Below, piece by piece: positions 41,068-48,612 of a stretch of DNA of 48,615 nucleotides (within the stretch, counting starts at the first letter, position 1; every line of letters begins with the position of its first letter). The stretch is from Limisphaerales bacterium. GTDB taxonomy: Bacteria > Verrucomicrobiota > Verrucomicrobiia > Limisphaerales > UBA11358. Under the pieces are notes generated by a model. That model ran no database searches, was not told where the DNA came from, and saw only the letters and a program-made list of their open reading frames with translations. The stretch spans positions 1-48,615 of the forward strand of contig JANYFN010000166.1 in the NCBI GenBank assembly GCA_025362675.1, written 5' to 3'. The translations under genes and the position numbers were made by a program.

Positions 41068-42456
41068 TCATTGCCCGTCGGAAAAAACCGTAGTGGAAGG
41101 TTCAGCCGCGGCAGCTGATTGACTAATCAGACCGAAAGTGCCTGCCGATTGCTGAAATTGTTTTTGTTCGGAAGGCAACAGTAACGGCAACATTCCGGCG
41201 GTCTTTCCAAACCACTTGGCGGCCTCCGCGGCATGTCCGGCCCGGCTGGCGATAATGGTGGCGTGAAAAAATAGACGCGCATCCTGGGTGCCTTCCGCCA
41301 GTGCCTTTTCCATTTCTTGATAAGCTTCCCCGGAGCGTCCACTGGCGGCCAGTGCCCAGGCAAGTGCGTCATGGGTGAAGACATCGGCCCGTGAAGCCAA
41401 TTCGTTTCGGGCTAGCTCTAAGGCTGTCAAACTCTCCTTCCCTTGGGTGGCTAGATACAGCGCATAGGTTCTAGGATCAGCGCTGGCACCGTGTTGATTG
41501 AGGCGAGCTTCCACAACCGCCGCATCCTCGTCGCGCCCAGCGGCGTGCAACGCTTCGGCCAGCGCCCATTGATAATCCGGCAGCGGATTCGCGATCTCAG
41601 ATCGTGTAAAACTTTCGACCGCGTCAGTATTTTTACCATCCGCTAACTGCAAACGCCCGAGTAAGAGCAGTGCCGGGGCATAATCTTTTTGGTAATCCAG
41701 CCCGGCTGCAATAGTCTCATTCGCTTGGGAAATTTGTCCCGCTTGGAATTGAAAGAAGGCCAGCCTGGTATCAACCCACGCGGCGGATTCAGGCGCATTG
41801 GGACTCGCCGCACTTACGGCCAACCGCATTAGTTCTGTCGCGCCCGCCAGATCACCTTTTAGCCAGCGATAATGCGCAATGCGGGCATAGGCTTCCAGAT
41901 CCGGTTTAATATCTACCATCTTTTGATAAGCTTCAGCGGCTAACTCCAGCTGTCCTTGCTCCATCAGAACATCGCCCAGCAGCCCATAGTCGAAAGAACG
42001 TCCGCGTTTCGCCACGAGTTCACGGGCTAAAGGTTCGGCTTCTTTGAACCTATGAAGGTTTTGCAACACGTGACCACGGAGTAACAACGCCTCGGGGCAA
42101 TACGGTTTTCGCGAATTAAGACAATAGGCACATTGCTCCGCCAGCTTGTAGTAACCTGGGTCGAAACTCGCGCGCGCCTTCGCCACAAAGAGCCAGCCCA
42201 GGATTTCCAGTGATTGAAACGGTTCGGATTCGGTCTTGATTTTTTCCTGATAACGGACGATGTCGCGGTCGATTTTTTTATCACCGCGATGCGGTGTCAG
42301 CACCAGCGCACAGGGATCGGGCGCGCCGTTCTGGCCGACCTCATTGACCGAAACTGAAGCCATGGGCGGCCGCGCCGGGAGGCTCGCCGCCTGTTTTCTC
42401 TGGCAGGAAGCAGTGACCAAACTCACCACCAAGGGAATCATCAACCATTTTTTCAT
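41068..42456 (-). CDS. TPR-repeat lipoprotein of the DUF4331-HupE operon
   Basis: I start at ATG 42456 (MKKWLMIPLVVSLVTASCQR), giving a lipoprotein signal with lipobox VTASC; the ORF-track start adds 13 residues ahead of it. The 462-residue mature protein carries tetratricopeptide repeats (CPEALLLRGHVLQNLHRFKE, DYGLLGDVLMEQGQLELAAE, LLGRLQLADGKNTDAVESFT and more). It should sit on a membrane as a lipid-anchored scaffold. First gene of the TPR-DUF4331-HupE unit. The cysteine pairs near residue 125 (CAYCLNSRKPYC) are unusual for TPRs and could form disulfides. Confidence 0.85.
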   Translation of the reverse strand: MKKWLMIPLVVSLVTASCQRKQAASLPARPPMASVSVNEVGQNGAPDPCALVLTPHRGDKKIDRDIVRYQEKIKTESEPFQSLEILGWLFVAKARASFDPGYYKLAEQCAYCLNSRKPYCPEALLLRGHVLQNLHRFKEAEPLARELVAKRGRSFDYGLLGDVLMEQGQLELAAEAYQKMVDIKPDLEAYARIAHYRWLKGDLAGATELMRLAVSAASPNAPESAAWVDTRLAFFQFQAGQISQANETIAAGLDYQKDYAPALLLLGRLQLADGKNTDAVESFTRSEIANPLPDYQWALAEALHAAGRDEDAAVVEARLNQHGASADPRTYALYLATQGKESLTALELARNELASRADVFTHDALAWALAASGRSGEAYQEMEKALAEGTQDARLFFHATIIASRAGHAAEAAKWFGKTAGMLPLLLPSEQKQFQQSAGTFGLISQSAAAAEPSTTVFSDGQ

Positions 42457-42747
42457 AAGTCTATTAAGTCGGTGTTGGGTTATCAAACTGAGCAATCTAA
42501 TTTATTCTTAATTGATTTACGCCGCTCAATTCATAGTGGATGCAAATAATTTGAGGAGCCGAAGTTTTTTTTACAGAAGCAGTTGGCCGTAAGTTTGGAA
42601 GTGGAAACTAGCTCGCTGATTTTGAGTCAATAAAGGTGCCAGCAAACCTTATCATTGCGTCGCTATTTTTGCTGCGAACGATTGGAATCGCGGGGTTTGT
42701 AACCTCCTCCGTCACACATGAGCGGGTGGCGGAGCGCTTGAGTTAGG
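42457..42747. other. Intergenic region upstream of the TPR lipoprotein
   Basis: AT-rich sequence that should hold the promoter of the TPR-DUF4331-HupE operon. A plus-strand GTTTGTAACCTCCTCCG near 42697 faintly recalls the stress-island half-sites but lacks ACCC. No gene seen. Confidence 0.4.
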
Positions 42748-43131
42748 TCAAGCTTTTGATCTTTGCTTGGTTTCTTTTTTCAACGGCAAATGTTCTGCGT
42801 CCGCGAGATGCGCGGCGACGGGCGAAGTAGCGACTTTCAAAATGGAATTTCTCCCGCCAAACGGATTCGGCACCGATTCCGCCGCCGACGGATCAGGTAT
42901 CCAATGACCATCCACAATAAGGCAGTATTCATAAGTGCCGGGCGCGAGCAGGGTTTCTTTCCACCAATTGCCGACACCGGAAGAATGGAGCGTCTTAGCT
43001 TCCGGCTGCCAGCGATTGAAGCTGCCCGCCACGCACACGGACTTGGCCGTGGGATGCGTGAACTCGAAGCGCACCGGCATCAATGGCAAACCGGGACTGG
43101 GAGCGTTGTCGTGATTGTGATTGTGTTTCAT
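42748..43131 (-). CDS. Single-domain CBM48/AMPK glycogen-binding-like protein
   Basis: I start at ATG 43131 (MKHNHNHDNAPSP), preceded by GAAGG; the ORF-track start is a TTG. The 127-residue product is one CBM48/isoamylase N-terminal-type fold: VRFEFTHPTAKSVCVAGSFNRW, GNWWKETLLAPGTYEYCLIVDG and WIPDPSAAESVPNPFGG. Such modules bind alpha-glucans. No enzyme domain is attached, and the His/Asn-rich N-terminus may bind metal. Proteins of this kind are often found near stress genes and could target glycogen granules; this is inference. Confidence 0.82.
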   Translation of the reverse strand: MKHNHNHDNAPSPGLPLMPVRFEFTHPTAKSVCVAGSFNRWQPEAKTLHSSGVGNWWKETLLAPGTYEYCLIVDGHWIPDPSAAESVPNPFGGRNSILKVATSPVAAHLADAEHLPLKKETKQRSKA

Positions 43132-43167
43132 ATTTTCAAATACCTTCGTCAAATTATTTAAGGGCGG

Positions 43168-44106
43168 TTACTTCACCGATGCATATTTTGCAGCTTCACG
43201 CCGTGACGCACACTTGGCACCACAACTGCCTCCCCACGCCGTGATCAAAAGGCCGATCAATAGCGCAAAAAATGACCAGAGAGCGGCGCACGAAAGATTG
43301 TGCGCGACCGCATCGGCGGTCGCCCGGGCTTTTTGTTCAGCCACGGCTTTCAGGTTTTCTAATTCGGCTTGGAGATTATTGTAGGAGGTCGTCCATTCAT
43401 CCACGGTTTTCAGGGCATCAGCCTCGGTCATTTGTGAGTTATCCACCAGCGCTTTGACCACGGCCGTGCGATTCGTCGCCATGCCCATATCATTGGCGGA
43501 GGCGAATAATTTCGTCACTGCAAAACCGATTTCGCGTCTGGCGCGCGTGCTGGCTTTGGGCGTTGCGTTCGTCGGCACGGATTGCACCGCTTCATCAATA
43601 AAACTGCCGAGCTGATCCGCGCTGCGTTTGACACCTGCTTTCGCCACTTCGCCCACCCCGTCAGCGACCACTTGTCCTCCCATGCCCATGCCTGCGCCCA
43701 ACACTTTCAACGCGCCACCAAGCACCATACCTGTGCCCGTTGAAAGCAGAAGGAACGTGATGATCAGCGTCACGCTCCAAACTAAAATTCCATGGATGAA
43801 ACCGTGCTGCGCCGAATGGGAAAAACGTCCCGCTACCGCGCCGCCAAACCACAGGGCAGCCAGTGCGCAGAGCGTCCAGACAATGGCGGCGCCCACGCTA
43901 AAATTTGCCACTGGATTAGCGTCGGTGATTGGTGAAAAAACGGACAACCCGGCACCCACGCCCAGGGCCGTCAGGAGGATGTGAATGCCAATCGCTGCGA
44001 CAGTGCCGCCAATAATCGCCTTCCAGCATAAGGACGGAAACAGGGCGGGTCCGCAGGGTGATGAAATAGTTTCGGTCGTTCCAGGAATAGATGAGTCGTT
44101 TAGCAT
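43168..44106 (-). CDS. Conserved polytopic membrane protein of the stress island
   Basis: ATG 44106 (MLNDSSIPGTTETISS) is chosen because the upstream ORF extension overlaps the 42-aa membrane peptide gene. The 312-residue protein has three N-terminal helices (IIGGTVAAIGIHILLTALGV with a G-x-G pattern, VGAAIVWTLCALAALWFGG, GILVWSVTLIITFLLLSTGTG). A Gly-rich segment and a soluble helical middle (KASTRARREIGFAVTKLFAS, coiled coil ELENLKAVAEQKARATAD) follow, with a last helix LWSFFALLIGLLITAWGG. The N-terminal third resembles the 'PhnA-like/YrzE-type' membrane family frequent in stress clusters. Role unknown. Confidence 0.7.
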   Translation of the reverse strand: MLNDSSIPGTTETISSPCGPALFPSLCWKAIIGGTVAAIGIHILLTALGVGAGLSVFSPITDANPVANFSVGAAIVWTLCALAALWFGGAVAGRFSHSAQHGFIHGILVWSVTLIITFLLLSTGTGMVLGGALKVLGAGMGMGGQVVADGVGEVAKAGVKRSADQLGSFIDEAVQSVPTNATPKASTRARREIGFAVTKLFASANDMGMATNRTAVVKALVDNSQMTEADALKTVDEWTTSYNNLQAELENLKAVAEQKARATADAVAHNLSCAALWSFFALLIGLLITAWGGSCGAKCASRREAAKYASVK

Positions 44107-44146
44107 AGTAGTGGTAAATAATGATTGAATTAAGATTGGCGGCAAA

Positions 44147-44275
44147 TCACTTGCCGAACATTTTGGCAATAATGAAAATCATAATGGCTCCGAAAAGCCC
44201 ACCCCCTCCGAGGAGATAAACTAAGGAGAAACCGGCAGCGGCAAACATGGGAGTTATTATTAATAGTGCGATCAT
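44147..44275 (-). CDS. 42-aa hydrophobic membrane peptide, hypothetical
   Basis: Missing from the ORF track because of its length. ATG 44275 to TGA 44147. It consists of two hydrophobic stretches (MIALLIITPMFAAAGFSLVY and FGAIMIFIIAKMFGK) joined by LLGGGG. It is 40 bp upstream of the membrane-protein gene on the same strand and 20-30 bp downstream of a GTTACCCCC motif, so it should be the first gene of that unit. Similar mini-proteins are common in envelope-stress operons (for example PMP3-like peptides), but I do not assign a family. Confidence 0.58.
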   Translation of the reverse strand: MIALLIITPMFAAAGFSLVYLLGGGGLFGAIMIFIIAKMFGK

Positions 44276-44290
44276 AGTAAGAATTGAATG

Positions 44291-44331
44291 GTTATAGGTT
44301 TGTTACCCCCGCAACCACCTGGCGGCGGTTG
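44291..44331 (-). other. Possible terminator and GTTACCCCC half-site
   Basis: On the minus strand GCAACC and GGTTGC (44311-44316 and 44326-44331) can form a 6-bp hairpin after the DUF892 gene, followed by GGGGGTAACAAACC without a T-run. The string TTTGTTACCCCC (44299-44310) matches the right half of the stress-island palindrome; the left half is degenerate. The two roles (end of one unit, start of the next) are compatible. Confidence 0.35.
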
Positions 44332-44341
44332 CAGGGCAGCG

Positions 44342-44941
44342 TTAATTACTTTCACGCAAAGTTTCTGCCCGTTTGCGGCTGGGGACGGATGGACGACTGC
44401 CCGAGCGCTTCACCGATTTTTCGTTGGCATCGTCCCCCACTTCTTTTGCATCAGATTCGCCCAATGCCTGCTGGTTGCAAGTGCTGCGCGCCAGTTCAGT
44501 CAGTGATTCATTGGCCGCCTTCTCTTCTTCAAGGATTTCCTGCAAGAGGCCGACTGCTTCTTCGTTCTCCAACAATCCAGCCCATTCGTGCAAGCAGCCA
44601 TAGGATGCTATCTCATAATGCTCCACCTTCTGTGCGGCCGAAACTAACGCGGCGTTGATGGCGGGTGAACCTTTGAAATCAGCGGCGATTTCGTCGCCCT
44701 CTTTCAGCAGACCGACGGTGGCTTCGCAAGTTTTACCCTTCGCATTTTCGTCAAAGGACTCGAAAACTTGTTCCAACTTCGTGACGTGGCCCTCGGTTTC
44801 CTTCAAGTGCGCTCGGATAGCGGCTCGCAAATCGTCGCAGGTGGCAGCCTTCGCCATTTTTGGCAACGCTTTGACAAGGCGTTTTTCGGCATCATACATA
44901 TCCGCCAGTTCGTCCAGGAACAGATTTTTTAGTGTCTTCAT
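44342..44941 (-). CDS. DUF892/YciF-type ferritin-like stress protein
   Basis: YciF-like proteins are di-iron, ferritin-like four-helix bundles induced by osmotic and other stresses. The 199-residue protein shows the family's opening (LKNLFLDELADMYDAEKRLVKALPKMAKAA) and the repeated metal-ligand patterns E-x-x-x-H (LKETEGHVTKLEQVFE) and VEHYEIASYGCLHEWAGLL, then LLQEILEEEKAANESLTELA. After about residue 160 the tail (GESDAKEVGDDANEKSVKRS) is charged and not conserved. It lies in the middle of the stress island, 36 bp after the glycine-rich stress protein gene. Confidence 0.93.
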   Translation of the reverse strand: MKTLKNLFLDELADMYDAEKRLVKALPKMAKAATCDDLRAAIRAHLKETEGHVTKLEQVFESFDENAKGKTCEATVGLLKEGDEIAADFKGSPAINAALVSAAQKVEHYEIASYGCLHEWAGLLENEEAVGLLQEILEEEKAANESLTELARSTCNQQALGESDAKEVGDDANEKSVKRSGSRPSVPSRKRAETLRESN

Positions 44942-44977
44942 TTTTATTTGGTATTAGATGAATATCGTGCTGAGGAA

Positions 44978-45571
44978 TTAGGAACGCGGAGCAAGGTAAC
45001 TTTCTTTGACCGGGCGATAACTTGACTCGGCCAGCTTGGTTGGTTTGGGAGCGGGCGTGGATGCTTCACCCGTGACACAAATATCCTGCGCCGCCGCACC
45101 GGTGAAAATGGCTTTGGCGCGGGTAATTTCGCCGGAGTTCTCGGTGTGAACCGAGATGAGGATGTTGCCCTGTTTGATCTTCCCCTCGTAACGCTTCGCT
45201 TCCAGTTCAGGAATACCCAGGCCAATCAGTCCACCGGCAATGCCACCGACGGCCGCACCAATCGCGGCACCGCTCAACGCCGCCATGATCGGTCCGGCCG
45301 CGATAAACGGCCCGACTCCGGGGATCGCCAGCGCGCCAATGCCCGCGATCCAACCCAACGCTCCGATTGCGACCCCGCCCGCGACCGCACCAGTCACCGC
45401 CCCTTCTGGTGCTTTGGTGTTCTTCTCATGTGCAAAGTCATGACTCGTGCCTTTGTCGGCGAACAAGGCCGAGATGTCGTTGTGGGAAAATTTCGCCTCC
45501 TTAAGCTGGTCAACAATAGTGTCGGCCTGACTAAGCGAAGTGGCGATGCAGAATACCGATTTTTTTGACAT
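44978..45571 (-). CDS. YflT-like/glycine-rich membrane-associated stress protein
   Basis: The N-terminal ~45 residues (SVFCIATSLSQADTIVDQLKEAKFSHNDISALF) match the ferredoxin-like 'general stress protein' module found in YflT/DUF1269-type proteins. Residues ~55-120 form a Gly/Ala-rich hydrophobic hairpin (AVTGAVAGGVAIGALGWIAGIGAL ... AALSGAAIGAAVGGIAGGLIG). A second alpha/beta part (YEGKIKQGNILISVHTENSG) follows. Such proteins are frequent in osmotic-stress loci; a membrane-bound sensor or regulator role is inferred. Encoded 44 bp after the PRC-barrel/BON gene, probably co-transcribed with DUF892. Confidence 0.8.
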   Translation of the reverse strand: MSKKSVFCIATSLSQADTIVDQLKEAKFSHNDISALFADKGTSHDFAHEKNTKAPEGAVTGAVAGGVAIGALGWIAGIGALAIPGVGPFIAAGPIMAALSGAAIGAAVGGIAGGLIGLGIPELEAKRYEGKIKQGNILISVHTENSGEITRAKAIFTGAAAQDICVTGEASTPAPKPTKLAESSYRPVKESYLAPRS

Positions 45572-45615
45572 GATGTTTTTATTTCTTTGGTTAGTTTAGT
45601 TAGCTGCCGTAAAAA

Positions 45616-46968
45616 TTAATTACTGCTGGTAGTAAGCTGGACTTCCAACTGATTATCCACATTTCCGGTGTTGGCGATGCGGTTGGCAATGTCGCCGATC
45701 CGGCGTTTTTCTTCCGCCGTATTGACCGGTCCCCGCAACGTGACCTGGCCATCTACCGTGATGATCTTGACGTTCTTGGCATTCGTGGACATTCCGTCTT
45801 CAGCAATGATTTCTTTGCGGATTTGCGCCGTGGTGTTGATGTCCGACTGATTATTTCCCTGATCAATCGGGGTCAAGGTGCGGTCATCGCGCTCACTGAC
45901 ATTGCGCCGGGAGTTGTCCGCCTCCGAGACATGACTCGTAGTGAAGTAAGGTTCAAGGTTATAGGCCCGATAAACACCACCAATGTAATTAGTCTGGTCG
46001 AAATCAGGCCATTGACTGTTCTTAAAGTGTGGCGAATTAGCCAGCAACTCTTTACTCGTATCCATGACGAGGTCTTTATGGTTTTCGCTAAACTGGAGCA
46101 ACGTCGGCGGGATGGCACTTAACTCATCGCCGATACCCAGATAGCCACCCGAAGCGACAATCACTGCCACAATGCGACCGGCGGCGACATCCACCGCGAA
46201 ATTTTTCACCCCGCCAATCTTATCATCTTGTAAATCTCTTACGGCCATCCCCATCAACTTGCTCGCCATCTGCACATAGCCAAGGCGAGCTTGTCCTTTA
46301 CCACCGCTAGTTGAATCGCGATTTGCGATGACGGCGGAGGTAGAGGTGGTGGAAGTATTGTTTGTGTCCGCGTAGTTCCGAACTCTACTCACGCCCGAGT
46401 TGTCATCCATCCGGCGTGCCGTGTCGTTATAAATGGTCCCAAACGTGTTAAGGGCCACCGCCACATCATCGTTTTCATGGCCCGCGGCGGCATAAGGCTG
46501 ATCGCCATAGTTGCCATAGACCTCATTCAACCCGGTGGCCTGCGTTGCTCCGTTCAAATGCAAACTGTTAAATTTAGTTCCGGCCAGAAATTTTTTCTTG
46601 TTGGCATCCAGATGTAACATGTGACGCGAAATATCATGATGCAGCGCCCCAGGCGGGACCGCGATGAGTGTAGGCCGCAAGCCCATGAATCCACCGCTAG
46701 CGACGACCACCAGCACCATGCGCCCGGACGACACGTCCAGCGCCAAATCGGACACTTTGCCCAATTTCTCGTTTTGGTAGTTTTGAATTTCTAGTCCGAT
46801 CACGTCGCTGGCCTTGACGACATTGTTGAGCCGGTCAGACTGATTCATCGAGGCATTATTTGAGCCGTCTTCATTCATACTGACATCATTAGTTTCAGCG
46901 ACGAGCATCGTCGGCGAGAGCAGACCGACGGCAGCGACGCCGGTGATGATATGTAATTTCAATTTCAT
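45616..46968 (-). CDS. Periplasmic protein with two PRC-barrel domains and a BON domain
   Basis: A signal peptide (about residues 1-24, ending MLVA) precedes two PRC-barrel domains (VIGLEIQNYQNEKLGKVSDL near 55, LMGMAVRDLQDDKIGGVKNF near 235). Each has a D-G/A-R..V.VVASGG core. A C-terminal BON domain (about residues 385-445, IITVDGQVTLRGPVNTAEEK) completes it. PRC barrels and BON domains are small adaptor or ligand-binding folds; BON binds membranes or phospholipid in OsmY-like proteins. It leads the minus-strand run PRC/BON-YflT-DUF892. A perfect TAGGGT-N3-ACCCTA palindrome sits about 76 bp upstream. Confidence 0.92.
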   Translation of the reverse strand: MKLKLHIITGVAAVGLLSPTMLVAETNDVSMNEDGSNNASMNQSDRLNNVVKASDVIGLEIQNYQNEKLGKVSDLALDVSSGRMVLVVVASGGFMGLRPTLIAVPPGALHHDISRHMLHLDANKKKFLAGTKFNSLHLNGATQATGLNEVYGNYGDQPYAAAGHENDDVAVALNTFGTIYNDTARRMDDNSGVSRVRNYADTNNTSTTSTSAVIANRDSTSGGKGQARLGYVQMASKLMGMAVRDLQDDKIGGVKNFAVDVAAGRIVAVIVASGGYLGIGDELSAIPPTLLQFSENHKDLVMDTSKELLANSPHFKNSQWPDFDQTNYIGGVYRAYNLEPYFTTSHVSEADNSRRNVSERDDRTLTPIDQGNNQSDINTTAQIRKEIIAEDGMSTNAKNVKIITVDGQVTLRGPVNTAEEKRRIGDIANRIANTGNVDNQLEVQLTTSSN

Positions 46969-47036
46969 TATGTGATAAGTGTTTGATGGTTTTTTGTTAC
47001 CACACTGACTTTAAATTCAATCTCTTTTCCCAGCTA

Positions 47037-47051
47037 TAGGGTGTTACCCTA
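47037..47051 (-). promoter_or_regulatory. Palindrome TAGGGT-GTT-ACCCTA upstream of the PRC/BON gene
   Basis: A perfect 6-bp inverted repeat with a 3-bp spacer, centred 76 bp before ATG 46968 and between that gene and the receiver gene. The arrangement of half-sites fits a dimeric regulator such as a LuxR/NarL-type response regulator (inference). The same core recurs at 47841-47852 and, with a 4-bp spacer, at 38290-38302. Confidence 0.55.
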
Positions 47052-47060
47052 ACCACCGCC

Positions 47061-47540
47061 TTACAACGGCAGCCGGTTGGGTAATGGCTGCCCCTGCCAG
47101 TTGGGTGGTGGCGCAGTCTCCGGGTGGTTGCTAGCAACCCCATATAAAACATCTTTAACCGTGTTCAACAATTCCTCGAAGGTATAGGGCTTTAGCAGCA
47201 CCGCCGTCGGACGCAGACTCGGATAGGCGGTGAAAGACCAATCTGGCAAACTTCCGGTCGCCATGATAACTGGCAAGGCCAGATGTGCGGCGCGCGCTTT
47301 CTTCAACAAGTCCACGCCCGACAAATTCGGCATCTTATGATCGGTAACCATCAAGTCGTAGGCGTTTGCCTGGAGCGCGTCCCAAGCCGCCCGACCATCT
47401 TCAGCCGCATCCACCTGATAGCCTGAGTATACCAATACTTCGATGTTGAGACGGCGAAGCACCGGCTCGTCTTCCACTACCAGAATGCGTTGGCGCAAGA
47501 CCGCGCCGGGCTGCAACGTCATATTTTTAGCTGTCAACAT
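47061..47540 (-). CDS. Stand-alone response-regulator receiver domain
   Basis: I start at ATG 47540 (MLTAKNMTLQPGAVLRQRIL); ATG 47522 is also possible, and the ORF-track extension overlaps the Thivi_2564-type gene. The receiver fold is complete: VVEDEP acidic pair, phospho-acceptor in LMVTDHKMP, ATGS and LLKPYT lysine. After the domain there is only a ~25-residue Pro/Asn-rich tail, no DNA-binding domain. It could be a CheY-like partner in a phosphorelay with a hybrid kinase such as the broken one at 47847. It follows the 65-aa membrane gene by 28 bp. Confidence 0.88.
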   Translation of the reverse strand: MLTAKNMTLQPGAVLRQRILVVEDEPVLRRLNIEVLVYSGYQVDAAEDGRAAWDALQANAYDLMVTDHKMPNLSGVDLLKKARAAHLALPVIMATGSLPDWSFTAYPSLRPTAVLLKPYTFEELLNTVKDVLYGVASNHPETAPPPNWQGQPLPNRLPL

Positions 47541-47568
47541 AAGTTTAATAGGATTAACAATCGTTGGT

Positions 47569-47766
47569 TCAGCGCACCTGCGGCACGCGGATGTCCCCGG
47601 TATGTCCCAGCACCCCAAAGGCGGACAATAGCCACAACACCACACAGATTACTACGACGATGTTGAGGATTTTTTTGATCTTAGCGTCCATCGGGATGTA
47701 AGTATTGACGAGCCAGAGCAGCACGCCAACGATGATGAGCGTAACGACAAGCGAGATTAGTGACAT
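47569..47766 (-). CDS. Thivi_2564-family small membrane protein (65 aa)
   Basis: Two transmembrane helices (LISLVVTLIIVGVLLWLVNT and ILNIVVVICVVLWLLSAFGV) flank the conserved loop YIPMDAKIKK. This pattern I recognise as the Thivi_2564 family of small membrane proteins, which often occur with stress genes. Function unknown. A GGGGTATTACCC palindrome lies about 80 bp upstream. The receiver gene follows directly. Confidence 0.85.
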   Translation of the reverse strand: MSLISLVVTLIIVGVLLWLVNTYIPMDAKIKKILNIVVVICVVLWLLSAFGVLGHTGDIRVPQVR

Positions 47767-47838
47767 ACTGATGCTCCGGTTTGATTGGGTTGGTGATAAT
47801 TCACACTGCGACTCTAGGTCAAATAGACACTGGAGGAT

Positions 47839-47854
47839 ATGGGGTATTACCCGA
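47839..47854 (-). promoter_or_regulatory. Palindrome GGGT-ATT-ACCC upstream of the Thivi_2564-type gene
   Basis: ATGGGGTATTACCCGA has 4-bp perfect arms (GGGT/ACCC) around ATT, with the same geometry as the PRC/BON site. Its centre is about 81 bp before ATG 47766. It partly overlaps the end of the broken kinase gene. Confidence 0.5.
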
Positions 47855-48400
47855 CCTCGCCGCGACTTCGGACTTCAGTGGGATGCAAAACTCGATGCAC
47901 CGCTTCTCCAAACGCCCGCGCGGAGCTTGGTTTATCCAACAATCCTTTGAATCCAAGTGCCAACACTCTATCCGGAGTCATTACGCCGCTGTAGCCCGTA
48001 ATGATGATGATTGGCAAATTCGGTTGGAACTCCAGTAACTGACGACCTAGCTTGGCCCCGTCCATGACTGGCATGGTTAGATCGGTGATGACTAAGTCGA
48101 ACGCCTCCGGTTTGGCACGCACGGCGGCGATGGCTTCAAGCGGACTGGTTTTCGTGGTCACGACATACCCCAGTCGCTCGAGAATTTTCTTCCCCAGCTT
48201 GGCCAGCACCGCTTCATCATCCACAAACAAAATATGTTCGCCGCCGCCTTTCGGAATGGGCGCTTCCACGATTCCATAATCAAAAAATTCCGTTTCAAAA
48301 ACTGGAAAATACAAATGAAACACTGTGCCTTCGCCAGGCTCGCTATAAACGAAGATGCCGCCGTCATGGGGGCGCGCAAGACCGTCATCACTGGCAAACC
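47847..48400 (-). pseudogene. Hybrid histidine kinase remnant: end of HATPase plus intact receiver
   Basis: The open frame (47847-48428) contains the last HATPase strand block (HDGGIFVYSEPGEGTVFHLYFP) and then a complete receiver domain: ILFVDDEA, LVITDLTMP, IITGYS and LLDKPSS. The sequence expected just before, GLxVVHGIxRAHDGG, is split. GLPVMTVLRAP is in a different frame (48400-48371), so a frameshift disrupts the G2 region. Upstream of it there is no HisKA or the rest of the ATPase. The gene cannot make a working kinase; an internal start could still give a free receiver. Confidence 0.72.
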
Positions 48401-48612
48401 TGATTGCAACCATGTTTCCACGAGCCACACAGAACGCCAGAACCTTTCAATGCGTAAGCGTGCAGATAGCTGGGAATCAACACCGCCAGAGAAAGAGTCC
48501 CAAGCAATTTTGCCGTGAGGGGAATTTTCGGCTCACGAATTAGTGGTGGTCTCTTTGCCTCAAAGCTGACTGCCTCTGTTTCTACTGAGGTCTTAGCTTT
48601 TACGAATATCAA
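48401..48612 (-). other. Unassigned coding-like fragment at the right edge
   Basis: The 74-aa minus frame reads RPPLIREPKIPLTAKLLGTL and goes on with a hydrophobic helix. This faintly resembles the DUF1232/YkvA motif ('DPR.PW.AK.LA.L'), another family common in stress loci. It ends without joining the kinase frame. It may be the start of a decayed neighbour fused to the kinase remnant by deletion. Low certainty. Confidence 0.25.

Noticed and set aside
47541-47645. N-terminal extension of the receiver protein in the ORF track
   Set aside because: It overlaps the Thivi_2564-type gene in another frame; the receiver fold starts after ATG 47540/47522.
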